A stretch of 64,000 nt of DNA from Coleofasciculus sp. FACHB-1120 (GTDB taxonomy: Bacteria; Cyanobacteriota; Cyanobacteriia; Cyanobacteriales; FACHB-T130): NCBI RefSeq assembly GCF_014698845.1, contig NZ_JACJTV010000026.1:19054-83053 (forward strand). The letters are read 5' to 3'. The notes under the pieces were generated by a model, which saw only the letters and a program-made list of their open reading frames with translations, was not told the DNA's origin and ran no database searches. The position numbers and the translations under genes were made by a program. Of the stretch, positions 53,535 through 61,834 are shown piece after piece. Within the stretch, counting starts at the first letter, position 1, and every line of letters begins with the position of its first letter.

Positions 53535-54392
53535 CTATTGAGGGGCAGTTGCCTCCTGAAGATTACCCAGGTTGAAGAGGAATGGGATACTGCTATTAGA
53601 GTCACCACCCGTGACGAGAACTTTTGGCATTTGGGAACCTCCTTGTCTCCATGCTTCGATCGCTTCTTTCTGAAGAACTAGTCCACCCCCTTGTTGCTTC
53701 AGAGTTTCAGCTAAAAGTCGTTGAGCCTCAGCTCTACCTTTAGCGCGATTGATGTCTGCTTGGGCTTCTTGTTCAGCTTCTTGCGCCACATAGACTGCTC
53801 GTTGTGCCCGCTGTTCGGCGATTTGTTTTTCCTCAACTGCTCTCGCAAACTCTGGCGAGAAAGTTAGGTCAACTACACTAGTATCTAGCACGATAATTCC
53901 GTACTTATCTAACCGTTGACCCAAGGCAGTATCAAAGTCTTGTTTCAGTTCCTCTCTTTTAGTAATTGCTTCTTCAACGGTTCTTCTAGCCGCTGCTACT
54001 TTAAAGGATTCCTGAGTCTGCGGTGCAATAATTTTTGACACGATATTCTCTAAGGTTCCTTGTTTCCTTCTCACTTCAACGACTTGGGTAGGGTCGAGAC
54101 GAAAGTTGATGGCAAATCTAGCAGTTAAATCCTGTAGATCCTTGGTGGAACTCTGCGCCGGAACTTCAAATTTTTGCACGGTCAAATCATAGATGTCTAC
54201 GACTGATATCAGTGGTGGTTTGAGGTGGATGCCCTCTAGCACGGCTCCATCTCTCGCTTTCCCTAAGATGCTGATGACTCCTGCCTGACCTGGGTTAATA
54301 ATTACAAAAGAATTGAGACTAATGAAGAGGACTAAGGCAGTGATAATCCCTAGAATTGATAATTGTAAATTCTGCGCGTACTGATTTTTCAA
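53535..54392 (-). CDS. Prohibitin/SPFH-domain membrane protein
   Basis: The 285-residue protein has one N-terminal membrane helix (ILGIITALVLFISLNSFVII) followed directly by the SPFH/Band 7 domain (NPGQAGVISILGKARDGAVLEGIHLKPP). A long coiled-coil follows (AEQRAQRAVYVAQEAEQEAQADINRAKGRAEAQR). Prohibitins form large ring or cage assemblies in the membrane that organise lipids and regulate proteases such as FtsH. Transcribed away from the alpha/beta hydrolase copy 2 gene, with starts less than 100 bp apart. Confidence 0.88.
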   Translation of the reverse strand: MKNQYAQNLQLSILGIITALVLFISLNSFVIINPGQAGVISILGKARDGAVLEGIHLKPPLISVVDIYDLTVQKFEVPAQSSTKDLQDLTARFAINFRLDPTQVVEVRRKQGTLENIVSKIIAPQTQESFKVAAARRTVEEAITKREELKQDFDTALGQRLDKYGIIVLDTSVVDLTFSPEFARAVEEKQIAEQRAQRAVYVAQEAEQEAQADINRAKGRAEAQRLLAETLKQQGGGLVLQKEAIEAWRQGGSQMPKVLVTGGDSNSSIPFLFNLGNLQEATAPQ

Positions 54393-54484
54393 GAGCCGAT
54401 CTCCTTTTGTTTTGGTGTGACTCAGGGGTTATGGTCTGCCACCTCTACTTCTGTATCACCCTTCTCCACGGTAAACTAAAACTC

Positions 54485-55366
54485 ATGTTTACCCGTTTTC
54501 TACCATCCGCAGCTCAAGCGCTGACAGAATCCACCTCGATAGCCCTAGCAGAGAGTATCGAGCAGACTGCGATCGCAACTCCTCTGTCGCCACAGGCGAT
54601 CGCGACTACCTACGTTCATCAGGGTAGCGGTGGAACGCCCATCCTGTTACTGCATGGCTTCGATAGCTCTATCTTCGAGTTTCGTCGCCTCCTGCCACTG
54701 CTGGCAGCCCAAAATGAAGCCTGGGTTGTCGATTTGCTGGGTTTCGGCTTTACCGAACGACCGGCTGGGCTCCCGTTTAGCCCAACAGCCATTAAAACCC
54801 ATCTCTACTACTTCTGGAAAACGCTGATTAACCAGCCAATCGTTCTCGTGGGAACTTCAATGGGGGGTGCAGCGGCAATTGATTTTACCCTCACCTACCC
54901 CGAAGCGGTGCAAAAGTTGGTGTTGATTGATAGCGCTGGTTTCGCGAGTCCCCCCAACATCGGCAGGTTGTTGTTTCCTCCCATCAGTTACCTGGCGACT
55001 TCATTTTTGCGAAATCAGAAAGTGCGCGATCGCATTTCACGCAGTGCTTATCACGATCAAAGCTTTGCCTCTCTCGATGCCTTGCTCTGTGCGGCGTTGC
55101 ACCTGGATCTCCCCAATTGGCATGATGCCCTGATTGCATTTACCAAAAGCGGAGGATACAACTTTTTGAGCGATAAAATTGCCCAAATCGACAAGCCGAC
55201 GCTGATTCTGTGGGGAGAGTTTGACAGGATTTTAGGGACGGCTGACGCAGAGAAATTTAAAAGAGCGATCGCACTTTCTCAACTCATCTGGATCGAGAAT
55301 TGCGGTCACGTTCCCCACTTGGAACAGTCCCGGATTACTGCCCAGCATATTCTAGAATTTTGCTAA
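54485..55366 (+). CDS. Alpha/beta hydrolase, copy 2
   Basis: The product is 293 residues from the ATG at 54485. The frame runs on upstream to 54356, but this start gives exactly the length and N-terminus of its paralogue at 22075..22956. Motifs: LLLHGFDSS (complete HG oxyanion motif), GTSMGGAAAIDF nucleophile elbow, LILWGEFDRILG and ENCGHVPHLEQ. Sequence identity with copy 1 is high over the full length, so the two arose by duplication. Its stop overlaps the convergent oxygenase gene by 4 bp. Confidence 0.87.
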   Translation: MFTRFLPSAAQALTESTSIALAESIEQTAIATPLSPQAIATTYVHQGSGGTPILLLHGFDSSIFEFRRLLPLLAAQNEAWVVDLLGFGFTERPAGLPFSPTAIKTHLYYFWKTLINQPIVLVGTSMGGAAAIDFTLTYPEAVQKLVLIDSAGFASPPNIGRLLFPPISYLATSFLRNQKVRDRISRSAYHDQSFASLDALLCAALHLDLPNWHDALIAFTKSGGYNFLSDKIAQIDKPTLILWGEFDRILGTADAEKFKRAIALSQLIWIENCGHVPHLEQSRITAQHILEFC

Positions 55367-55986
55367 ATTTTTAGCTTTTCCTTCTTCTTGCCCTTTGACT
55401 TAATTGCCCTCGATTCAATCGTAAACTCTGGAATATCCTGGAGTTCCGCTTCACACAAGCTGTACTGCTCACAAACCAAACTGAGGCGAACCCCTGAACT
55501 GGTCACTTGATTCACTGAATGAGTTAAATCGCCCTGAAAATCTAGCAGCGTGTTGGCTTGAGGGCGGATTTGTCCTACATTACGCTTCTGGCAGCGTAAC
55601 ATTAACTCTCCTCCCATCAAGTCCCGTGGCACTTGAACATAGAGGACACTCACCCTTGCTGGCGGTTCGATACTCTTGCAGTAAGAGCGCAAACTGCGGT
55701 CAATGTGAGGATCGACGCGCGAACCCTCCTTCAGCATCAGAGGATTGAGATAGAACGCATTACACGCGGAGTGCAAAGCCACGTTGAGATAAGGTTTGAA
55801 AAAGGGAAAACTTCGTTCAACTTCGCTCAAGCCCGAACGCTGAAATACAACTGAAAATCCCTTCGTGCCGATAAAATCGCGGTTCAAGTTATTAACCGCA
55901 AAATACGGACAAGCGAGAATCTGCCCCTGCAATTCGCTCAGGTAGTCAGGCTCAAAAACTTGGTGCTGTAGGCGGTAGTAGCTCAA
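55363..55986 (-). CDS. 2-oxoglutarate/Fe(II)-dependent oxygenase-like protein
   Basis: The 207-residue protein has a double-stranded beta-helix oxygenase pattern. The iron-binding HxD pair is in VDPHIDRSLRSY, the distal His in GDLTHSVNQV and the 2-oxoglutarate-binding Arg in GVRLSLVCEQ. The C-terminus is Lys-rich. Family members hydroxylate proteins, amino acids or small molecules. The substrate is unknown. Confidence 0.75.
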   Translation of the reverse strand: MSYYRLQHQVFEPDYLSELQGQILACPYFAVNNLNRDFIGTKGFSVVFQRSGLSEVERSFPFFKPYLNVALHSACNAFYLNPLMLKEGSRVDPHIDRSLRSYCKSIEPPARVSVLYVQVPRDLMGGELMLRCQKRNVGQIRPQANTLLDFQGDLTHSVNQVTSSGVRLSLVCEQYSLCEAELQDIPEFTIESRAIKSKGKKKEKLKI

Positions 55987-56183
55987 GAAACTCTCAGAAA
56001 ATGAAATGTCCTTCTGTTAGTTGTATCGCTTGTTGCACCTTATTGGGTAGATTTCACCACGCCATCCCGGCTCTTTCAAAATTAAGTAAATTATTTTTAC
56101 AGAAATGGATAAATCAGCAATTTAGGAATTAATAGGTTTACCCTACTTTGTATCCATCATTGTTTCAGGGAAATGGTGCGACC

Positions 56184-58457
56184 ATGATGCTGAACACATA
56201 CAAAGTAGAAGAGTGGGATGCCAAGCTGTTTCTGAACCGCTGTGCTAAAACACATCACCGTCAAGACATTCTTCTCTACCTTGCTGTTAGCAATGATTGT
56301 TCCCACCTGGAAAACTTAGCCGCCGAAGTTCAAAATAATTTTCATGGCTGGTTTGACAAAGACAAGCCGATTTCAGAAGGCGCGAACGACCTGAGTGTCA
56401 TTGTCAACTGCTGCCAACAAAGCCCCATCGGTAAATTGCTGCCGGGTGCCCTCTACGTTCATGTATCAGCACTTTCTCACCTCGACCCTTTGCTGAGGCT
56501 ATACGAGGGCTATGCCAGACGAACGGTAGGACGTATTGATGGCGCTACCCTAATTAAATTCAATATTGAGCAGCCTAAAATCTCTTACTTGTTCTATCCT
56601 GACTTTGATCCCGACCCGCATCCCGCCTTACAAGCTAGCATCCAGATTGATGTTCGCGACGGGAGTTCAACTTATCGAGACTACAGTACCAGCGACAATC
56701 CCCCGGTTCTCCACCGCAAGGAAACCTTTGTCACTCCCGATTATCCCCACTACGAAAAATTTGCCAACCTCACTCGCCAGGAAGAAAAATTGCGGCTTTT
56801 AGACAAAACCCGTGGCATTGGAACGCTTCGGGGTTGGTTAGAATGCTTACAAGATTATGGGGTAGAAATTCAGGGTCATCAAGTTATTCGGCAGAAGACT
56901 GGAGATAACTTACATCCAACGTCTCTACATTCGACACTGCCTAAAATAGAGCGTCACAAAGCTGCAATTGCTCGCAAAAATCTTTCTCGCCCCGTGCGTC
57001 TGGCTTTAGAAGCTGGCTTATTTAGTGAAGATAGCACTTTCTTTGACTATGGTTGCGGCTACGGAAGCGATATTCAGCACATAGCGGAAAAGGGCTACAC
57101 CAGCGCTGGATGGGACCCTTATTACTCTCCAGATACCCCCCGTACCACCGCTGATATTGTTAATCTCGGTTATATCATCAATGTCATTGAACGTACAGAT
57201 GAGCGTCGAGAAGCATTATTAAACGCCTGGGAGTTAACAGGAAAAGTCCTGATTGTTGCTGCACTGGTTTTAATTGATGACCGAGGCGCGGGTCAAGTTG
57301 CCTACGGCGATGGGGTAATTACTCGCCGCAATACTTTTCAGAAATACTACGAACAGGAAGAACTGAAAATTTATATTGACCAGGTTCTTAATGTTAATGC
57401 GGTGCCAGTTGCACTTGGCATTTACTTTGTTTTCCGAGATGAAAGCCTTGCCGAAGCTTACCGCGCCTCTCGCTTTCGTTCCCGCGCCACAACTCCCAGA
57501 GTGCGTGCCAATATCAAGCGATTTGAAGATTATCAGGAAATGCTGGCACCGCTGATGGCTTTTGTCACCGAACGCGGTCGTCTGCCTGTCAAAAATGAAA
57601 AACCAGAATTAGAAAATTTGAGGGCTGAATTTGGCGGGTTTCGCCGTGCCTTCCAGGTCATTTTACAAGCAACCGACCAAAAAGAGTGGGATGCGATCGC
57701 TCAAAAACGCCGCTTAGACCTTTTAGTTTATCTCGCACTAGGCAAGTTCAATCATCTGAAGCTCAAACAAATATCACCAGAAGTCCGTAACGATATCAAA
57801 TGTTTATTCGGTAACTACGACGAAGCCTGGGAATTAGCTGAGGAAATGCTATTTAGTCTAGGCGATCCCGGTGTAATTGCCCACTGCTGTCAACAAAGCT
57901 TGGTTGGCTGTACCAGTGGTTTTAAATACGCACCTCTCTATCCTAGTTCCTTCATGGTTCATGTTTCAGCTTTTTCCGAACTCGAACCGTTGCTGCGCCT
58001 CTACGAAGGCTGCGCTAGTCGTACAATTGGACGCATGGATGAAGCTACACTAATTAAATTCCACACCTATAAACCAAAAATTTCATATTTGTTCTACCCC
58101 AATTTTGACACTGACCCTCATCCGGTTCTGCACACCAGTATGCAAATCGATCTGAGAGATTTGAGCGTCAGCTATCGAGATTACGAAGATGATGTTAATC
58201 CACCAATCTTGCATCGAAAAGAAACGGTTGTCCAACCAGATTATCCTGGCTATAAAAAGTTTGCAAAACTCACCCAACAAGAGGAAAAACGGGGACTCTT
58301 AAAAGATACCCGTGCCATCAGAAATCTTCAGGATTGGCAACAATGTTTAGAAAGCCACTCTTTAGAAATCCAAAATTATTGTCTTCGTCGGCGTACAGAT
58401 ACTGGTCCGATTCAAGGGCAAAAAATAACAATAGTTTGTGAAGAAATGAAAAACTAA
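56184..58457 (+). CDS. DNA phosphorothioation-associated putative methyltransferase with duplicated flanking domain
   Basis: The product is 757 residues from the ATG at 56184; a TTG at 56148 is less likely. The centre is a class I methyltransferase: FFDYGCGYGSDIQHIAEKGY, GWDPYYSPD, DIVNLGYIINVIE, KVLIVAALV. This is the pattern of the dnd-associated putative methyltransferase family (TIGR04096). About 230 residues on each side are copies of one domain (LRLYEGYARRTVGR / LRLYEGCASRTIGR; KISYLFYPDFD / KISYLFYPNFD; PPVLHRKET / PPILHRKET). The result is an A-MTase-A' arrangement. None of dndB-E is in the window. The true substrate is unknown. Confidence 0.75.
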   Translation: MMLNTYKVEEWDAKLFLNRCAKTHHRQDILLYLAVSNDCSHLENLAAEVQNNFHGWFDKDKPISEGANDLSVIVNCCQQSPIGKLLPGALYVHVSALSHLDPLLRLYEGYARRTVGRIDGATLIKFNIEQPKISYLFYPDFDPDPHPALQASIQIDVRDGSSTYRDYSTSDNPPVLHRKETFVTPDYPHYEKFANLTRQEEKLRLLDKTRGIGTLRGWLECLQDYGVEIQGHQVIRQKTGDNLHPTSLHSTLPKIERHKAAIARKNLSRPVRLALEAGLFSEDSTFFDYGCGYGSDIQHIAEKGYTSAGWDPYYSPDTPRTTADIVNLGYIINVIERTDERREALLNAWELTGKVLIVAALVLIDDRGAGQVAYGDGVITRRNTFQKYYEQEELKIYIDQVLNVNAVPVALGIYFVFRDESLAEAYRASRFRSRATTPRVRANIKRFEDYQEMLAPLMAFVTERGRLPVKNEKPELENLRAEFGGFRRAFQVILQATDQKEWDAIAQKRRLDLLVYLALGKFNHLKLKQISPEVRNDIKCLFGNYDEAWELAEEMLFSLGDPGVIAHCCQQSLVGCTSGFKYAPLYPSSFMVHVSAFSELEPLLRLYEGCASRTIGRMDEATLIKFHTYKPKISYLFYPNFDTDPHPVLHTSMQIDLRDLSVSYRDYEDDVNPPILHRKETVVQPDYPGYKKFAKLTQQEEKRGLLKDTRAIRNLQDWQQCLESHSLEIQNYCLRRRTDTGPIQGQKITIVCEEMKN

Positions 58458-58603
58458 AAAAGGCAAATTTATAAAAAATAAAAACAATATATGATTAGAA
58501 TAAAACTACCTAATTAAGTTGCTAAGCATTGAATGCGGCAAGTCATTAAGAAACAATTCTTTTAAGACCAAACACTATTTATTTTTTCGCAACAGATGCG
58601 ACT

Positions 58604-59194
58604 TTACTCGATAGACTGTTTCCGCAATTGCTTTGCCAACTTAACCCAATGTTCAATTCCTTTCTGTGTCGGTTGTCTTGACGCTGTAAATGTTCTGATA
58701 TCTCTCTTGTGTTGAGCGCCATAACTAACATGAATCGGTTTATCGATTCCGTAAAAATAAAGAGAATCAAAGGGTAATTCTTGATTTAATATCCAATCAA
58801 CAAGCTGAGTGCTAGATAAACCTAAAATAATAAAATCGCAGGCAGCACCTCGCCGTTGGCAGTAATATTTACCATTTTTATTCACTTCATGCGCCATGTG
58901 CTGGTCTAGTTCCGGTGCAACTCGACCATTTTTATGACCTGTCTCTGGATCTTTTTTATCTAGGTGTCTTTTTAAGTCCTTAGAACAAAAACCATAAGTT
59001 AGGCAAAAATTATTAGCGCCAAAGAAATCAATAATTGGATCTAAAATAAATTGATTTAGCTTTTGTAGTGCAGGTAGCGTTTCTTCAGGATTTTGAGGAA
59101 ATGGATAAATTTTGGATACGTACTTTTGATAAGTCTGGGTGCAGGTGCAAAAATCCTCTAAAGTAAGGTATTTTCCCAGAGAAACTTCTTTCAT
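58604..59194 (-). CDS. M15-like peptidase-fold protein
   Basis: The product is 196 residues from the ATG at 59194 (MKEVSLGKYLTLEDFCTC). An in-frame extension to 59218 would overlap the divergent MazG-like gene's start. Segments FCLTYGFCSKDLKRH, LDQHMAHEVNKNG and RGAACDFIILG resemble the zinc site of M15/Hedgehog-type DD-peptidases (SGYR, SQHxxGxAxD). The fit is partial, and the role in this cluster may not be cell-wall related. It lies between the phosphorothioation-type methyltransferase and the MazG-like gene, on the opposite strand. Confidence 0.5.
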   Translation of the reverse strand: MKEVSLGKYLTLEDFCTCTQTYQKYVSKIYPFPQNPEETLPALQKLNQFILDPIIDFFGANNFCLTYGFCSKDLKRHLDKKDPETGHKNGRVAPELDQHMAHEVNKNGKYYCQRRGAACDFIILGLSSTQLVDWILNQELPFDSLYFYGIDKPIHVSYGAQHKRDIRTFTASRQPTQKGIEHWVKLAKQLRKQSIE

Positions 59195-59209
59195 AGTTGA
59201 GGAACTATC

Positions 59210-59530
59210 GTGCATCAAGATTACAATAAGCTAGTACGCGATCGCATTCCCGAAATCATTCGTCAAGCAGGGCGAGAGTGCGAAGTAGAGGTAATGTCAG
59301 AGGCAGCGTATCACCAAGCATTGCGAGATAAACTCATCGAAGAAGCGCAAGAAGCCGCTGAAGCTACTGCTCAAGACTTAGTGAAAGAACTCGCTGACCT
59401 ATACGAAGTCATCGATGCCTTGTGTGCAGCTTGTCAAATAGAGCGTTCCTCCATTCTGGTAGAACAAGAAAAACGACGTTTAGAGCGAGGTGGCTTTGAC
59501 CAGCGCTTTCGATTATTGTGGACTCAGTAG
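59210..59530 (+). CDS. MazG-like nucleotide pyrophosphohydrolase
   Basis: The 106-residue protein starts at a GTG with GAGGAA six bases upstream. The opening YNKLVRDRIPEIIRQAG is typical of phosphoribosyl-ATP pyrophosphohydrolase-like MazG proteins. The metal-binding EExxE...ExxD pattern is seen in IEEAQEAAEA and VKELADLYEVIDAL. Such enzymes hydrolyse nucleoside triphosphates to monophosphates and often house-clean modified nucleotides. First gene of a rightward run with an acyl-CoA dehydrogenase-like and a nucleotidyltransferase gene. Confidence 0.8.
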   Translation: MHQDYNKLVRDRIPEIIRQAGRECEVEVMSEAAYHQALRDKLIEEAQEAAEATAQDLVKELADLYEVIDALCAACQIERSSILVEQEKRRLERGGFDQRFRLLWTQ

Positions 59531-59554
59531 CCGCGAAGTCGATACGGTAGAGGT

Positions 59555-60703
59555 ATGGATAATCCGCTACACCTGCTAGACATCGCCGAGTCTTATCTAA
59601 GAAAATCGGTTGCACCATTAGCCACACAGATAGATAGCAGCTCAGAAGCACTACGAGAGGCACTCAAAGGACTTGGCGAACGTTCGTTACTAGCGTTGCG
59701 AGTTCCCCAAGAGCGGGGTGGTTCCGAAGTCAGCGAACAGACTTTTCGGATTTTCCAAGAGCTAATCGCAAGATACTCCGGCGCTTTGGCATTCTTGCAG
59801 GCTCAACATCAAAGTGCTGGCGGGATGCTTGCTACCAGCAAAAATTCTTCTCTCAAATGCCAGTATCTTCCCCATATGAGCAACGGGGAGATTTTAGTCG
59901 GCGTCGGCTTCTCTCAATTGCGGCGGCAGGGCGACCCAACAGTGAAAGCCTTTCCGGTTGAAGGGGGATATCATCTAGAGGGACAAGTGCCTTGGGTAAC
60001 GGGCTGGGGCTTGTTTCAAGAGTTTATTGTCGCCGCCACACTCCCCGATGGGAGCGCAGTCTTTGGCATCGTGCCCTTTGCTACGAGTTATCAGGAGATG
60101 GGGGGTGCAATTACATTTACCCAGCCAATGCAACTGGCAGCAATGACCTCAACCAATACGGTCACTGCAAATCTTACCAGTTGGTTTTTGCCGCAAGAGC
60201 GTGTCGTATCTGTCAAGCCTGCGGGTTGGATTCGCGAAAACGACTTGAAGAATATCCTTCATCAAGGCTTTTTTGCTTTGGGATGCGCTAGAGCTGGACT
60301 TGATATTCTAGAAGCTGCCGCTCAAACCAAGCCAAACGCCTTTATTTCCATAGCTTTTAAGTCACTCGACCAGGAACTCACCGCCTGTAGCACTGCCATC
60401 AGACATCCCCCTAAGCCCTTTGCAGATCGTCTGCAAATCCGAGCATGGGCAATTGATTTAGCTGTGCGGTGTGCCCATGCTGCCGTTACGGTTTCCAGTG
60501 GTGCCGCCAACTACAGCCACCACGCAGCACAGCGAGTTTACCGCGAGGCACTGGTGTTTACTGTTTCCGGTCAAACTACGGCTGTAATGGAGGCGACGCT
60601 CAACAGGTTGGTGCGTTCAGAATCCGCACTTTATCTCAACTCTGAGGAGGCTCACCCTGGGAACGAGAAACAGCAACTTGAAACTTATTCCTCATCCGAT
60701 TAA
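59555..60703 (+). CDS. Acyl-CoA dehydrogenase-like flavoprotein
   Basis: The 382-residue protein has the acyl-CoA dehydrogenase layout: helical N-terminus, a middle beta domain with GEILVGVGFSQLRRQGDPTVKAFPVEGGYHLEGQVPWVTG, and a helical C-terminus. The usual catalytic Glu and the CoA-binding residues are not obvious, so it may be a flavin enzyme of another specificity (oxygenase-like or DNA-damage AidB-like). It starts 24 bp after the MazG-like gene and ends 3 bp before the next gene. Confidence 0.72.
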   Translation: MDNPLHLLDIAESYLRKSVAPLATQIDSSSEALREALKGLGERSLLALRVPQERGGSEVSEQTFRIFQELIARYSGALAFLQAQHQSAGGMLATSKNSSLKCQYLPHMSNGEILVGVGFSQLRRQGDPTVKAFPVEGGYHLEGQVPWVTGWGLFQEFIVAATLPDGSAVFGIVPFATSYQEMGGAITFTQPMQLAAMTSTNTVTANLTSWFLPQERVVSVKPAGWIRENDLKNILHQGFFALGCARAGLDILEAAAQTKPNAFISIAFKSLDQELTACSTAIRHPPKPFADRLQIRAWAIDLAVRCAHAAVTVSSGAANYSHHAAQRVYREALVFTVSGQTTAVMEATLNRLVRSESALYLNSEEAHPGNEKQQLETYSSSD

Positions 60704-60706
60704 TCT

Positions 60707-61792
60707 ATGAATCGCCAAGAAGTTGAAGATAGAACGATTCTGATTGCTTTGACCGGTTCCAGGGGCTACGGTTTAGCGACTGAAACCTCAGACTATGACT
60801 ATCGCGGCATTTTTGTGGCAACCAAGCCTTATTACCTAGGATTTTCTCAAATTGAACAAAAGGATAGAGGTTGGACAGAAGAGCCAGGAAAATTCTCTTA
60901 TTTGACTAAAGATACTTCTATTTATGAGCTGAAAAAATTTTTAGAACTGTCTGCCGACAACAATCCAAATATTTTAGAGCTTCTCTGGTTCAAAGATTAT
61001 GTTCTTTTAACTGAAGTCGGCAGTACCTTGAGACGTCATAAACAGATGTTTCTGTCAAAAAAGGTGAAACATACTTATGCGGGATACGGTTATGCCCAAA
61101 TAAAAAAATTAGAGTCTCACCGCCGCTGGTTACTTGAACCACCAACCAGAAAACCTGAGCCAGAAGACTTTGGGTTAGAGCCTGCCCAACCGCTGATGGT
61201 GGGAGAGATTCATGCGTTTTTAGAATATCTCTACTTGTTAATTAGAGACCGGATTCAGTTTTTGGAGAAAGCGCAAGAACTTTATACTTTACTAACTGCC
61301 GAAATTGATTTTAAGGGAGTATTGAAGCAATATGCTTTACCAGAAGAACCGCTAGAGTACACCCGTAAACTTACCAACAGCTCGGAAGAATTTATTCAAC
61401 TACTACAAAAAAGTCAGCAGTATCAAAATGTCCGCCGAGAATACGATAACTACCAACAATGGAAGAGAAATCGCAATCCAGCACGGGCAGTGATGGAAGC
61501 TAAAGTGGGGTATGACTCTAAATTTGCGATGCAGGCTATCCGGTTATTAAGAACAGGTATCGAAATTTTAGAGACACAAACCTTAGTAGTCGATCGCCGG
61601 GAGACCGGAGATGCACGGGAATTGCTAGCCATTAAAAACGGCGAGTATCGCTATGAAGAAGTCATGGCGATCGCTAACAATTTGTACACAGGACTCGATG
61701 AAGCCTACGCTAAATCTACTCTGCCTAGAAGTGTAAATAGAGAAGCAATTAATCAGCTTTGTATTGATTTAGTGGCAATGCAAGGGTGGTAA
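60707..61792 (+). CDS. Predicted nucleotidyltransferase (COG3541/YcgL type)
   Basis: The 361-residue protein opens with the polymerase-beta-type nucleotidyltransferase signature GSRGYGLATETSDYDYRGIF, in which GS and the DxD acidic pair bind metal and NTP. The rest is helical and matches the COG3541 group of predicted nucleotidyltransferases. It begins 3 bp after the acyl-CoA dehydrogenase-like stop, so it is in the same operon. The target (protein, RNA or small molecule) is unknown. Confidence 0.8.
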   Translation: MNRQEVEDRTILIALTGSRGYGLATETSDYDYRGIFVATKPYYLGFSQIEQKDRGWTEEPGKFSYLTKDTSIYELKKFLELSADNNPNILELLWFKDYVLLTEVGSTLRRHKQMFLSKKVKHTYAGYGYAQIKKLESHRRWLLEPPTRKPEPEDFGLEPAQPLMVGEIHAFLEYLYLLIRDRIQFLEKAQELYTLLTAEIDFKGVLKQYALPEEPLEYTRKLTNSSEEFIQLLQKSQQYQNVRREYDNYQQWKRNRNPARAVMEAKVGYDSKFAMQAIRLLRTGIEILETQTLVVDRRETGDARELLAIKNGEYRYEEVMAIANNLYTGLDEAYAKSTLPRSVNREAINQLCIDLVAMQGW

Positions 61793-61834
61793 GGCTAATC
61801 GCGGACAACGTTTTGTCTTTTGCAAATTTTGCTT

